Shown piece by piece: positions 7,961-16,700 of a stretch of DNA of 64,000 nucleotides. Within the stretch, counting starts at the first letter, position 1. Every line of letters starts with the position of its first letter. Made by a program: the position numbers and the translations under genes. Below the pieces are notes generated by a model that saw only the letters and a program-made list of their open reading frames with translations, did no database searches and was not told the DNA's origin. The stretch is from assembly GCA_964489425.1 (NCBI GenBank), contig CAZAYP010000010.1, positions 28,627 to 92,626 on the forward strand. Reading direction: 5' to 3'. Origin of the DNA: CAZAYP01 sp964489425 [NCBI: uncultured Verrucomicrobiota bacterium] (lineage in GTDB: Bacteria > Verrucomicrobiota > Kiritimatiellia > RZYC01).

Positions 7961-8874
7961 TGGCCCCGCGCATGCACCGCACCCTGTGGCTGACGATCGG
8001 GCTGCTGGCCCTTGCCGGACGCGCCACGGCCGCGATCCCCGGCGATGTGTACACCGACAACGTGGTCATCATCCTGGACGGCTCGGGGTCCATGGGCGAG
8101 CCGTTCGGGAACATGGAGAAAATCGCGGCCGCGAAAAATGCCATCCGCGCCGTGCTGAAGACGGTGCCGGCCAGCACCCAGGTCGGCCTGCTGGTGTTCA
8201 GCGACTCGGTGCGCACCGACTGGGTGTTCCCCCTGGGCCCGCGCGACGATGCCGCGCTCCTGAAGGATCTGGACCGTGTGCAGGCCGAGGGCAGCACGCC
8301 CCTGGGCGAGTATCTCAAGAAAGCCGCCGACCACCTCCTGGCCCAGCGGGAAAAGCAGTTGGGCTATGGCACGTACCGGCTGCTGGTGGTCACCGACGGC
8401 GAGGCCACGGACCAGGACGTGATGGAGCGCAACGCCCCGGAGATCGTGGCGCGGGGCCTGGGCCTGGACGTCATCGGCGTGGACATGCGCGCGCGCCACA
8501 CGCTGGCGCGCCTGGCGCATTCCTACCGCACGGCGGACGATCCGGCCGCGCTGAAGAAAGCGATCGCCGAGGTGCTGGCCGAGGTGTCGGCCGCGGACAG
8601 CGCCGCCGCCGGGCAGGAAGCCTTTGACCTGCTGGCCCCGATCCCCGACGAGGTGGCCGCCGCCATGCTCGCGGCGCTCGCGCGCGCCAACAACCGGCCG
8701 ATCGGTGACGACCCCGGGTTCGCCGGCGCGACGGCCCCCGCCCCGGACGCGCAGGCCGGCACGCCCCCGCCCACCGGGACCAAGGGCCGCGGCGCCTTCT
8801 GGTTCTGGATATTCGTGGTGGTGGCGGCGATCATCGTGTTCCGTAAAAAAACGAAAAAAGGCGGCGGGAAATAA
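7960..8874 (+). CDS. VWA-domain protein with C-terminal membrane anchor
   Basis: A 304-residue protein with a signal peptide (to about residue 25), a von Willebrand factor A domain and one C-terminal membrane segment (about 279-297, WFWIFVVVAAIIVF) followed by a Lys-rich tail. The metal-ion-dependent adhesion site is complete: DGSGSMG from D40, a Thr in GSTPLGEY, and the Asp of VTDGEATD. The VWA domain should therefore sit in the periplasm, tethered to the inner membrane. It is flanked by two substrate-binding/OmpA fusions in one operon, suggesting a shared envelope complex. VWA domains usually assemble protein complexes; the partner is not identified. Confidence 0.85.
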   Translation: MAPRMHRTLWLTIGLLALAGRATAAIPGDVYTDNVVIILDGSGSMGEPFGNMEKIAAAKNAIRAVLKTVPASTQVGLLVFSDSVRTDWVFPLGPRDDAALLKDLDRVQAEGSTPLGEYLKKAADHLLAQREKQLGYGTYRLLVVTDGEATDQDVMERNAPEIVARGLGLDVIGVDMRARHTLARLAHSYRTADDPAALKKAIAEVLAEVSAADSAAAGQEAFDLLAPIPDEVAAAMLAALARANNRPIGDDPGFAGATAPAPDAQAGTPPPTGTKGRGAFWFWIFVVVAAIIVFRKKTKKGGGK

Positions 8875-8877
8875 CCC

Positions 8878-10458
8878 ATGGGCGAGCGTAATCCCACGGG
8901 CGTCTTTGTTGCGGCAGTCATCTGGCTGGGGATTTTCGCCTGCCTGGCGGTCGCCTACCGTTACTGGGTGCATCCGCGCCTGCAAAAAAAGCTGCAGCAG
9001 GATACGGGGTCCGCCAGCCGCTACCAGCACCAGGTCAGGCTGGCCCTGGACTCGTTTTCCGGCTACGCCCTGCTCCGGTCCGCTGAGCTCCAGAAGAACC
9101 TGGACGCCCGCGGCATCCAGCTGGTCCTGGACGATGACGGCGCGGATTACCCGGCACGCATGCAGGCGCTGCGCGACGGCAAGGTGGATCTGGCCGTGTT
9201 CACCATCGACTCGTTCATCCGCGCCGGCGCGGACCTGGGCGAGTTCCCCGCCAGCATTGTTTTGATCCTGGACGAAACCCGCGGCGCGGACGCCATGGTG
9301 GCGTATGCCCAGGGCGTCAAGAACCTCCAGGATCTCAACGACCCGGCAGGGCGCATCGTGCTGACCCCGCAGTCGCCCAGCGAGTTTCTCGCCCGGGTGG
9401 CCCTGGCGAACTTCAACCTGCCACGGCTGCCGGCCCAATGGATGCAGGCGGAGAACGGCGCCGCCGAGGTGTTCAAGAGCTTTTGCGCGGCCGACAAAAC
9501 CGCGCGCCGCGCCTACGTGCTCTGGGAACCGTACGTCAGTCGCGCCCTGGAAGAGCCCGGCGCCCACGTGCTGCTGGACAGCTCGCGCCTGGAAGGCTAC
9601 ATCGTGGATGTGCTGGTGGCCCAGCGCGAGTTCCTGCGCGACCAACCCGACCTGGCCGCGGCCGTGGTCGAGGCCTACCTGCGCACGGCCTATGCCCGGC
9701 GCGGGCCGGCGGATCTCGAGGCCGTGGTGCTGGCGGATGCGCGCAAGGCCGGCGACCGCGCCATCGGCGAGAAGCAGGCGCGCCAGATTGTGGGCAGCAT
9801 CGCCTGGAAAAACACCTTGGAAAACTACGCGCATTTCGGCCTGTTGCCGGCAGCGGATGCGCGGGGGCTGAAGCATGTTGAGGACATGATCCTGCAAATC
9901 GCGGACGTGTTGGCCCGCACCGGGGCGCTCCCCAAAGACCCCATCGCCGGCCAAGCCAGCGCGCTGTACTATGACCGGATCCTGCGCGAGCTGAAACAGC
10001 AGCAGTTCCATCCGGGCCGCGCCATCAACATCCTGGCCGGAGGACCGGAACCGGCCGGCGCCGAGGCGGAGACCATCCGCGTCACCCGGCAACTCCCGGC
10101 CTTGAGCCCGGCGGATTGGGACGCCCTGGCCATGGTGGGCGAGATGAGCGTCCCGCCCCTTTCGTTCGCCCGGGGCGCGGCGCGCCTGCATGTCACCAGC
10201 GAGCGGCACCTGGACCAACTGGCGCGCCAACTATCCTCGTTCCCTCACTATTATCTTGAAGTCCGCGGTCACGCGCGGACCGAAGGCGACCCGGAGGCCA
10301 ACCGGGAACTGGCCGCCCAGCGGGCCGCCGCGGCCGTGGCCTACCTGTTGAGCAGCGGGGTGTACTCCAACCGCCTGCGCGCCACCTGGAACCCGGCCGC
10401 GGGCACCGGCGGGGACGCGCAATCGGTTTCGTTCCTTCTCCGCCAGGCAGCGTATTGA
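8878..10458 (+). CDS. Membrane-anchored substrate-binding/OmpA-like protein
   Basis: A 526-residue protein with an N-terminal membrane segment (about residues 8-27), a type 2 periplasmic-binding domain (about 45-330: LRDGKVDLAVFTIDSFIRAG, then DLNDPAGRIVLTPQSPSEFLARV) and a C-terminal OmpA-like domain (about 400-520, HYYLEVRGHART ... NRELAAQRAAAAVAYL). It starts four bases after the VWA stop. It resembles the first gene of the operon in domain order but is anchored in the inner membrane instead of released. The two proteins could link the inner membrane, VWA protein and peptidoglycan. Confidence 0.78.
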   Translation: MGERNPTGVFVAAVIWLGIFACLAVAYRYWVHPRLQKKLQQDTGSASRYQHQVRLALDSFSGYALLRSAELQKNLDARGIQLVLDDDGADYPARMQALRDGKVDLAVFTIDSFIRAGADLGEFPASIVLILDETRGADAMVAYAQGVKNLQDLNDPAGRIVLTPQSPSEFLARVALANFNLPRLPAQWMQAENGAAEVFKSFCAADKTARRAYVLWEPYVSRALEEPGAHVLLDSSRLEGYIVDVLVAQREFLRDQPDLAAAVVEAYLRTAYARRGPADLEAVVLADARKAGDRAIGEKQARQIVGSIAWKNTLENYAHFGLLPAADARGLKHVEDMILQIADVLARTGALPKDPIAGQASALYYDRILRELKQQQFHPGRAINILAGGPEPAGAEAETIRVTRQLPALSPADWDALAMVGEMSVPPLSFARGAARLHVTSERHLDQLARQLSSFPHYYLEVRGHARTEGDPEANRELAAQRAAAAVAYLLSSGVYSNRLRATWNPAAGTGGDAQSVSFLLRQAAY

Positions 10459-10480
10459 TCGAAATCTGCTGGCCAGCCCC

Positions 10481-10509
10481 TTTACAATTCCGCGCGGCTG
10501 CGGTATGTT
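10481..10509 (+). promoter_or_regulatory. Promoter of tmRNA
   Basis: TTTACA (10481-10486), exactly 17 bases, then TATGTT (10504-10509). This predicts transcription starting near 10516, about 20 bases before the mature 5' end of tmRNA, as expected for a precursor trimmed by RNase P. Confidence 0.65.
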
Positions 10510-10536
10510 ATGGATGTTGTCACAACGGCAGTACCC

Positions 10537-10893
10537 GGGGGCGACTGGTATCGACGGGTAGGTTGAAGCCGGCGTGGCGCGCCGAGGACTCCGGTTGGCC
10601 TCGTAAAACTCCCGGAAAAACAAACTAAACGCCAACGACGAATTGGCTCTCGCGGCCTAACTAGAGTCGCGACGTCTCACCAGCGACGCCTGCTAGGTGG
10701 CTGAGGCGACGACAGCAGGATAGTTCCGGCACCGCGTGCCCGGGTGCGGGAATGAAACTTTTACGTGGGCGCTGGCTGAGGTCATGGCCTGTCCGGCGGC
10801 AGTGATCGCGGCGAGATTTAAAGACGGACTACGCGCGTAGAAGCGGCGGTGACTCTTATTCGGACGGGGGTTCAATTCCCCCCGCCTCCACCA
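10537..10893 (+). ncRNA. ssrA: tmRNA (transfer-messenger RNA)
   Basis: One-piece tmRNA of about 357 nt, which rescues stalled ribosomes and tags the unfinished protein for proteolysis. The 5' end GGGGGCGACTGGTATCGACG and the 3' end GACGGGGGTTCAATTCCCCC, followed by CGCCTCCACCA, form the tRNA-like domain; GGGGGCG pairs with CGCCTCC as a 7-bp acceptor with one G-U, and CCA is encoded. The tag frame runs 10631-10660, starting at resume codon GCC and giving ANDELALAA before TAA. The LAA end is the usual ClpXP-type degron. The stretch around AGATTTAAA and ACGCGCGTAG upstream of the T arm fits the 3' pseudoknot region. Confidence 0.97.
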
Positions 10894-11157
10894 TTTTGGG
10901 CGGCAGCGTGTTGTGCAACAACACCCCACCGACTTGCAACGCCATCCGACGTTGTAGCCACGTCGCTATGCCGACGTGTCTGGCAACCAGCGCGCCCTGA
11001 CACAGCCGGGCGGCTACACCCAGAGCCGCATGCGCACCCGTCGTCAGTGCCGGTGCCACGCGATCATGGAGCGCACCCATGCCACATCCCGATGCATGGG
11101 CCGGTTTTCTTTCACCATCCGGCTCAACAAAAAAGGGCGCATGGCATATATTGGTGG
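10894..11157. other. Intergenic region after tmRNA, with one hairpin
   Basis: No gene is seen here. A perfect 7-bp inverted repeat, CACGTCG-CTATGC-CGACGTG (10959-10978), lies about 65 bases after tmRNA and is not followed by a T run, so it is not a clear intrinsic terminator. Small open frames in this stretch show no start signal or protein-like composition. Confidence 0.5.
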
Positions 11158-11209
11158 TTGACGCTGGGTTGGAATGCGCTAGATTGGCGTCGAAGGTAAA
11201 ACGTTTTAC
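11158..11209 (+). promoter_or_regulatory. Promoter with LacI-type operator upstream of the GH57 gene
   Basis: TTGACG (11158-11163), 16 bases, TAGATT (11180-11185) form a plausible promoter. The perfect 14-bp palindrome GTAAAACGTTTTAC (11196-11209) covers the predicted start of transcription. Its centre AAACGTTT is the type bound by LacI/GalR-family sugar repressors, so carbohydrate-controlled repression of the downstream amylase-like gene is likely. No LacI-family gene is present in the window. Confidence 0.65.
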
Positions 11210-11242
11210 ACGGCGGCCCATGCGGCCGGAGATAGGATAGCC

Positions 11243-14200
11243 ATGAAGGAGTCGGACATGCAGAACAAGATCAAAGTTTTCCTTGGCATTTTCAGCGGCT
11301 TGATGGTCGCGCTCAGCGCCGGCCAGGTCGGCGCGGTGCCCATTAACGTTACCTACCTCTGGCACATGCACCAGCCCATCTATTACCCCTACGAAAGCCT
11401 GTGGGACACGGACAACTACGGCCGATTCAACTTCAGCGTGGCCGGCGTATTCGACGGTGACCGCCAAGGCGCGTACACCGCGTGGCCCAAGGACGCCGTG
11501 CAGTATGGCGCCGACCGGGGCATGGTCAACGCGGGCGCCCAGGTCAGCTTCTCCGGATCGCTCGCGGAGAACTGCAACAATCTCTGGGGATACCTGAGTT
11601 GGAACGGCGCGTACAAGTGGGCCCGCAACAGCCTGCGCACGGAGCACAACAACCCGCGCCTGGACTGCGTCGGCATCGCCTACCACCACAGCCTCATGCC
11701 GCTGACGTGCAAGGAAACCATGGTCATGCAAATCCGCCTGCACAAGGAGCAGTACAAGGAAATCTGGGACACGGGCGGGACCTACTCCAAGGGGTTCTGG
11801 CCGCCGGAATGCGCCTTTGCCGAATGGATGATCCCAGCCCTGGTCGAGGAAGGCTTGGAATGGGTGATCGTGGACAACGGCCACCTGTTCCGCACCGTGC
11901 CGGATTTCCCGTGGTCGGACGCCAGCTCCTGCCGGCCCAACCCGGCGGAGATCCAGAACCCGTCCTCGTCCGCGCTGGGCAGCCAGTGGGTCCAACTGCA
12001 GAACATCTGGGCGCCCACCAAGGTGCTGGCGCCGTGGTCGTACCAGCCGCATTACGTGCAGTGGGTCAACCCGACCAACGGCGTGGCCCAGAAGATCATC
12101 GCCGTGCCGGCCGGCCGCTACGAGGGCAACGAGAACGGCCGCGGCGGTTACGGCGCGTTCAAGCCGGAAAACGTCTGGGGCGCGCACGTGGCCTCGGTCA
12201 ACACCGACGCCAGCCACCCGATGCTGCTTTTGTGCCACAGCGACGGCGACAACTACGGCCTGAAGAACTCCGACGCCTGGCACGGCCAGCACGAGAACTT
12301 CCTGTCCATGTGCCAGAGCAACCCGGACTTCGACCACATGTCCGTGCAGGACTACCTCACCGAGTTTCCGCCCAGCGCCAGCGACGTGATCCACGTCGAG
12401 CCCGGTAGCTGGATCGGCATTGACGGCGGCACGCCCTACTTTGAGAAATGGCTCAGCTCCACCTACGTCAGCGGCGAGTGCCCGGATCGCTGGTCCTGGT
12501 CGGTGCTGGTGGCCGCGCAAAACCGCGTGATCCTTGCAGAGTCCCTGGAAAACACCTACACCATGAACGACGTCGAGTGGGGCATCGGCAGCGACACCGC
12601 CAAGGCCTGGCACTACTACCTCAACGGCGAAACGTCCTGCTACTGGTACTGGGACATGGACCGCGCCAATCCCTGGGATGGCAATCCCACCCGCGCCTGC
12701 AACATGGCCGTGGCCGAGGCCGCCAAGGTCCTGGCCCGTCACCCCGGCGTGGACGCCAAGGGCCCCAGCATCTTCACGCCCCAGCGCACGCCTTACAATC
12801 CGGGCGGCAAGATGTGGAACGAGGCGACCCCGGCCTCGTCCGACTTTGAGGTCTGGTCTTACGTGGACGACGTGAGCAACCTGGGCGCCGTGGAACTGTA
12901 CTGGCGCACGGACAAGGACGGCCAGAACCCGATCGTGTCCGTCCAGAACGAGACCTTTGCCGGCGGCGACGAGGTCAACAACTGGAACACGGTCAGCATG
13001 ACCGCCTCCTGGGACCCCACGGTCAAGGGCCCGGACAACATCGTGCCCACCCCCACCTGCCGGGCCCGGAAATACGCCGCCAGCGTGACCGGCCAGCACG
13101 ATGTCCTGGTGGATTATTACATCCACGCGACCGACGGCAAGGGCAACGTCAGCCGCAGCGATATCATGCACGTGTATATCGGCGAATTCAACAGCAGCAA
13201 CACCGTGCCGGTGACCTTCTCGCCCTCCCAGCCGCAGGCCTGCACCAACAGCACCCTGGTCAGCATTTACAACGCCACCGGCCGCAGCCTGAGCAGCGCC
13301 AACCCCGTGACCCTGGTGATCACCTTCAACAACTGGGCGGCGTCCAACGAGTATGCCATGGCCGGCACAATCGGCGGCATCTGGCGTTGCACCAACAGCA
13401 TCCCGGGCGCGGCCACCAGCGTGTGGGTGCGGTTCCGCAGCGGCGCCACCTGGGACAAGGGCAGCAGCGCCGACTGGGGCGTGAGCATCTCTGACTGCGT
13501 GGAACCGGCCGTCATGACCTTCAACCCCGCGGCGCCCAACGGCTGCGACCCGGTGCTGATCTCCTACACGCCCAACGACGGCGTGCTCAAAACCAACGCG
13601 CCGATCTACCTCCACGTGGGCTACAACCTGTGGCAGGGCGTGGTGACCCCGGACCCGGCCATGACCAACCACGCGGGCACCTGGGAGTACTGGTACGATC
13701 CGCCCGTGGGCGCTTACCAAATCAACGCCTGCTTCAACGACGGCGGCCCGACCTGGGACAACAACAACGGCCCCAACTGGAGCGTGAGCGTAATCAATTG
13801 CTCAAGCACCAACGCGGTGGTCGCATTCAGCCCGGCCGCGCCGCGCGACTGCGACACCCTCACGGTCACGTACAATGCCGCCGGCCGCAGCTTGGCCGGC
13901 GCGCCGCAGATGTATCTGACCGCCACGATGGACAACTGGTCCAGCTACACCAGCCGGCTCATGACCGCCGCGGGCGCCGATCTGTGGACCCTGGGCGCGG
14001 CGATCCCCGAGGGCTGCCAGATGGCCACAGTGAACTTCCGCACCAACACCAGCGCGGGAACCGTCGATGACAACGCGGGCGCCAACTGGTCCGTGAGCGT
14101 GTCGGCCTGCACCACCGGCGGCTGGTCCAACGTGCGCTTCGCGCCCGGCACGCCAGTCATCAGCGGCGCCGGCACGCCCAACAACGCGGGCGACAACTTT

Positions 14201-15325
14201 GACCTTGTCACCACCGGCGGGTATGGCGGGACCAACAAAGGGGCCACCGGATTCGGCGACCTGGGCCGCGTGTATGTCAACTATGACCCCACGAACTTCT
14301 ACGTCGGCGGCTACGACGTCAACCTGCCTGAAGAGGGCGCGGGGACCAACCGTAACGCCATGGTGGTGTTCCTGGAGTTCAATACCCTGCCGTACAATGC
14401 CGAACACGTCTGGAACTTTACCAACACGGCCCCGGCCCTGCTCGACAAACTGCACAACGTGGCCTTTACCCCGGCCGTGGACATCGCCATCCTGCTGGGC
14501 GATCAGTGGGGTGACGGCAACTTCAGGGAGTTTGTATTTGGCGGCGACGGTGCGCCAGAATACGGACAGGGCGTGTTCTTCCTGGACACCCGGACGAGCA
14601 ACTTCGTGCCCGTGGCCACGGCCCGCCTGGCCCAGTTTGACGGCTCCGCGACCACGCCCTGCAGCGGCACCTGGGACTCGGCGCCCTCACGCGCGATGAC
14701 CCGCTGGGAATGCAGCATCCCGTGGACCACCCTGGGGGCGTCGAACAATATTTACTCGGTCAGCAACTGTTACCTGTCGGGCCTGATCGTCAGCCCGTCC
14801 ACCAGCGGCAACGACCGCTACATCTCCGGGAAATATCTCGGCCGCAACACCACCAGCGGCACCAAGGACGATTGGGGCAGCTTTGCCTACAACTTCGTCA
14901 CGCTTAACGGCCTGGAGATGGGCCGGCCCAACGTGGACCTGAACGGCAACGGTATCCCTGACGATTACGAGCAATACTATTGGGGTGGCAGCTACACGCC
15001 CACGGCGACCTCGGACTTTGACGGCGACGGCGTGAGCGACCGCAACGAGTACTATGGCGGCACGAGCCCCAAGAACGATCGCTCGTTCTTCGCCATCAGC
15101 GAATCCAGCCCCGTGGCGCCGCAATTGCCCGGCTATATCATGCGCTGGTATAGCGTGCCGGGCCGGACGTACAATTTGTACCGCGGCACCAACCTGATGG
15201 AGTTCGACGCCTTCCAAGTCGTGCAGTCCAACATTGTGGCCACGGGCGGCGAGCAAACCGGCTACACCGACACGGTCAACAGCGTCCGGGCCTACTACTT
15301 CATCGCCACGCCCAAGCCGCAGTAA
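11243..15325 (+). CDS. Secreted GH57 family glycosidase with starch-binding-like repeats
   Basis: A 1360-residue exported enzyme, probably acting on alpha-glucans. The GH57 domain (about residues 32-480) shows WHMHQP near 40-45, GFWPPECAF with the candidate nucleophile E189, and CHSDGDN with the candidate acid near D334. Three homologous beta domains of about 100 residues follow (about 656-748, 756-853, 860-955), each starting VxFxPxxP and ending near GxNWSVSV, like CBM25/26 starch-binding modules. A DOMON/CBM9-like region (about 968-1230) and a Ca-binding-type DxNGNGxPDDYE/DFDGDGVSD segment precede a C-terminal beta domain. ATG 11258 is an alternative start with a better AAGGAG site. The operator upstream suggests sugar control. 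Confidence 0.85.
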   Translation: MKESDMQNKIKVFLGIFSGLMVALSAGQVGAVPINVTYLWHMHQPIYYPYESLWDTDNYGRFNFSVAGVFDGDRQGAYTAWPKDAVQYGADRGMVNAGAQVSFSGSLAENCNNLWGYLSWNGAYKWARNSLRTEHNNPRLDCVGIAYHHSLMPLTCKETMVMQIRLHKEQYKEIWDTGGTYSKGFWPPECAFAEWMIPALVEEGLEWVIVDNGHLFRTVPDFPWSDASSCRPNPAEIQNPSSSALGSQWVQLQNIWAPTKVLAPWSYQPHYVQWVNPTNGVAQKIIAVPAGRYEGNENGRGGYGAFKPENVWGAHVASVNTDASHPMLLLCHSDGDNYGLKNSDAWHGQHENFLSMCQSNPDFDHMSVQDYLTEFPPSASDVIHVEPGSWIGIDGGTPYFEKWLSSTYVSGECPDRWSWSVLVAAQNRVILAESLENTYTMNDVEWGIGSDTAKAWHYYLNGETSCYWYWDMDRANPWDGNPTRACNMAVAEAAKVLARHPGVDAKGPSIFTPQRTPYNPGGKMWNEATPASSDFEVWSYVDDVSNLGAVELYWRTDKDGQNPIVSVQNETFAGGDEVNNWNTVSMTASWDPTVKGPDNIVPTPTCRARKYAASVTGQHDVLVDYYIHATDGKGNVSRSDIMHVYIGEFNSSNTVPVTFSPSQPQACTNSTLVSIYNATGRSLSSANPVTLVITFNNWAASNEYAMAGTIGGIWRCTNSIPGAATSVWVRFRSGATWDKGSSADWGVSISDCVEPAVMTFNPAAPNGCDPVLISYTPNDGVLKTNAPIYLHVGYNLWQGVVTPDPAMTNHAGTWEYWYDPPVGAYQINACFNDGGPTWDNNNGPNWSVSVINCSSTNAVVAFSPAAPRDCDTLTVTYNAAGRSLAGAPQMYLTATMDNWSSYTSRLMTAAGADLWTLGAAIPEGCQMATVNFRTNTSAGTVDDNAGANWSVSVSACTTGGWSNVRFAPGTPVISGAGTPNNAGDNFDLVTTGGYGGTNKGATGFGDLGRVYVNYDPTNFYVGGYDVNLPEEGAGTNRNAMVVFLEFNTLPYNAEHVWNFTNTAPALLDKLHNVAFTPAVDIAILLGDQWGDGNFREFVFGGDGAPEYGQGVFFLDTRTSNFVPVATARLAQFDGSATTPCSGTWDSAPSRAMTRWECSIPWTTLGASNNIYSVSNCYLSGLIVSPSTSGNDRYISGKYLGRNTTSGTKDDWGSFAYNFVTLNGLEMGRPNVDLNGNGIPDDYEQYYWGGSYTPTATSDFDGDGVSDRNEYYGGTSPKNDRSFFAISESSPVAPQLPGYIMRWYSVPGRTYNLYRGTNLMEFDAFQVVQSNIVATGGEQTGYTDTVNSVRAYYFIATPKPQ

Positions 15326-15364
15326 CGGGGAGGGGCGTCACAGATTGCCCGCCGCGCATCCGGC

Positions 15365-15396
15365 TTGACGTTCGATATATATTTATTTATATATCG
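15365..15396 (+). promoter_or_regulatory. modE promoter overlapped by a ModE-type box
   Basis: TTGACG (15365-15370), 17 bases, TATATA (15388-15393) make a near-ideal promoter. The inverted repeat CGATATATA-N6-TATATATCG (15373-15396) is perfect and fits the known ModE operator pattern of TATATA half-sites. It covers the spacer and -10, so molybdate-bound ModE should block transcription of its own operon. The predicted start of transcription falls at or next to the ATG at 15401, implying a leaderless or nearly leaderless mRNA. Confidence 0.8.
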
Positions 15397-15400
15397 GAAC

Positions 15401-15814
15401 ATGAAAGTTCAGGCGCGCCTGGTAATCACGGATGACCGCGGGGACGCGTTCATGGGCATCGGCCTGGTCTGGCTGCTGGAGCGGATCGACCGCTTCCATT
15501 CCATTGCCCAGGCGGCGCGTGACATGGGCCTGTCCTATGTCAAGGCGCTGCGCATCCTGAAGCAGTTGGAGGCCAACCTGGGCCAGCCACTGCTCGCGCG
15601 GTCCAAGGGCGGCGCGCGCCGCGGCGGCTCCGATCTGACCCCCCTCGCCCACCGCCTGGTCCGCGAGTTCGAGCGCCTGCGCCGGGAGGTCCAGGCCTGC
15701 GCTGAACGTAAATTCCAGCGCTGCGAAAAGGCCTTGAAGCACCGCCCCAACAAGGGATTACGCCGCCAGACATGCAAGACACCAACACCAAAAGGAGCTG
15801 ACCATGCACAGTAA
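15401..15814 (+). CDS. modE: ModE-like molybdate-responsive repressor, DNA-binding domain only
   Basis: A 137-residue winged-helix protein of the LysR/ModE N-terminal type (ERIDRFHSIAQAARDMGLSYVKALRILKQLEANLGQPLLAR, then a Gly/Arg-rich wing GGARRGGSDLT). It lacks the C-terminal molybdate-binding TOBE domains of E. coli ModE. Short ModE forms are known; molybdate may be sensed elsewhere or not at all by this chain. The ATG at 15401 is chosen because the frame upstream lies in the promoter. The gene starts five bases after a ModE-type box and overlaps modA by 11 bp. Confidence 0.82.
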   Translation: MKVQARLVITDDRGDAFMGIGLVWLLERIDRFHSIAQAARDMGLSYVKALRILKQLEANLGQPLLARSKGGARRGGSDLTPLAHRLVREFERLRREVQACAERKFQRCEKALKHRPNKGLRRQTCKTPTPKGADHAQ

Positions 15815-16700
15815 AAAACACAAACTATGGGTGCCGTTGAGCCTGGCCTTGCTGATGGCTGCATGCCTGGCAAGGGGAGACGACGCACGCCGCCGCTTGC
15901 TAGTATATTGCGGTTCAGCCAACAAGCCACCCATGGAAGAAATCGCCGCGGCCTACCAAGAGAAGACCGGCATAAAAGTGGATTTGCTGTTTGGAGGATC
16001 CGGTTCCCTGCTCGCGCAAATGTCCTTGTCTGGCCAAGGCGAAATTTACCTGCCGGGATCGCCGGATTACATCATCATCGGAGAACGCCAAAAGCTGTTG
16101 ATCGCAAAGTCTGACCGGATTGTAGCCTATCTGGTGCCGGCGATCATTACCCCCGCGGGGAACCCCGCCGGAATCAAGGATCTGGAGGACCTGGCACGGC
16201 CTGAGGCACGGGTGGGACTAGGCAATCCTGAAACCGTCTGCCTGGGCTTATATGGCATTGAATTGCTGGAGAAAAACAAACTGCTAGCGGCGGTGATGAA
16301 CCATGTGGTGACCTTGGCCGGCAGTTGTTCGCGGACGGCCAACTTGGCGGCCATGGGTCAAGTAGACGCCATCCTGGGCTGGAGCGTGTTTCATGATTGG
16401 AATCCATCGCGCATGGAGTGCATCCCCATCCGGCCGGACCGGATTCCCCGCATATCCTACGTGCCGATTGCCATTCCCGCATGCACCCGCGATCTGGCAA
16501 TGTCGCACGCCTTCATCGACTATGTGCTCTCCCCGGCGGGAGTGGCGGCTTACAAAAAATACGGCTATATAACCGAGCGCGACGAGGCGTTGAAGTATGC
16601 GCCCGCGGCAACGATCGGCGGAGAGTATCGACTGCCGGAAGAGTACTACGAACTCCTGCGGACACAGTTCAGCGGGCAATCCGAGCAAGGCGTAGATTGA
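15804..16700 (+). CDS. modA: Molybdate/tungstate-binding lipoprotein
   Basis: A 298-residue ABC-transporter binding protein that captures molybdate or tungstate in the periplasm. The N-terminus ends in a lipobox LMAAC with the lipidated Cys at 21, so it is probably membrane-tethered. The mature protein starts LLVYCGSANKPPMEEIAAAYQE and contains FGGSGSLLAQ and YLPGSPDYI, typical oxyanion-contact regions of ModA/WtpA. AAGGAG lies about 8 bases upstream. The TGA stop overlaps the modB TTG start (TTGA). Confidence 0.9.
   Translation: MHSKKHKLWVPLSLALLMAACLARGDDARRRLLVYCGSANKPPMEEIAAAYQEKTGIKVDLLFGGSGSLLAQMSLSGQGEIYLPGSPDYIIIGERQKLLIAKSDRIVAYLVPAIITPAGNPAGIKDLEDLARPEARVGLGNPETVCLGLYGIELLEKNKLLAAVMNHVVTLAGSCSRTANLAAMGQVDAILGWSVFHDWNPSRMECIPIRPDRIPRISYVPIAIPACTRDLAMSHAFIDYVLSPAGVAAYKKYGYITERDEALKYAPAATIGGEYRLPEEYYELLRTQFSGQSEQGVD

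Noticed and set aside
10959-10978. Terminator of tmRNA
   Set aside because: The hairpin is perfect but has no following T run and lies 65 bases after the mature 3' end.
10856-13720. A 954-codon minus-strand frame antisense to the GH57 gene
   Set aside because: Its product is Val/Gly/His/Arg-rich with no domain, and it overlaps tmRNA and an enzyme with intact catalytic motifs.
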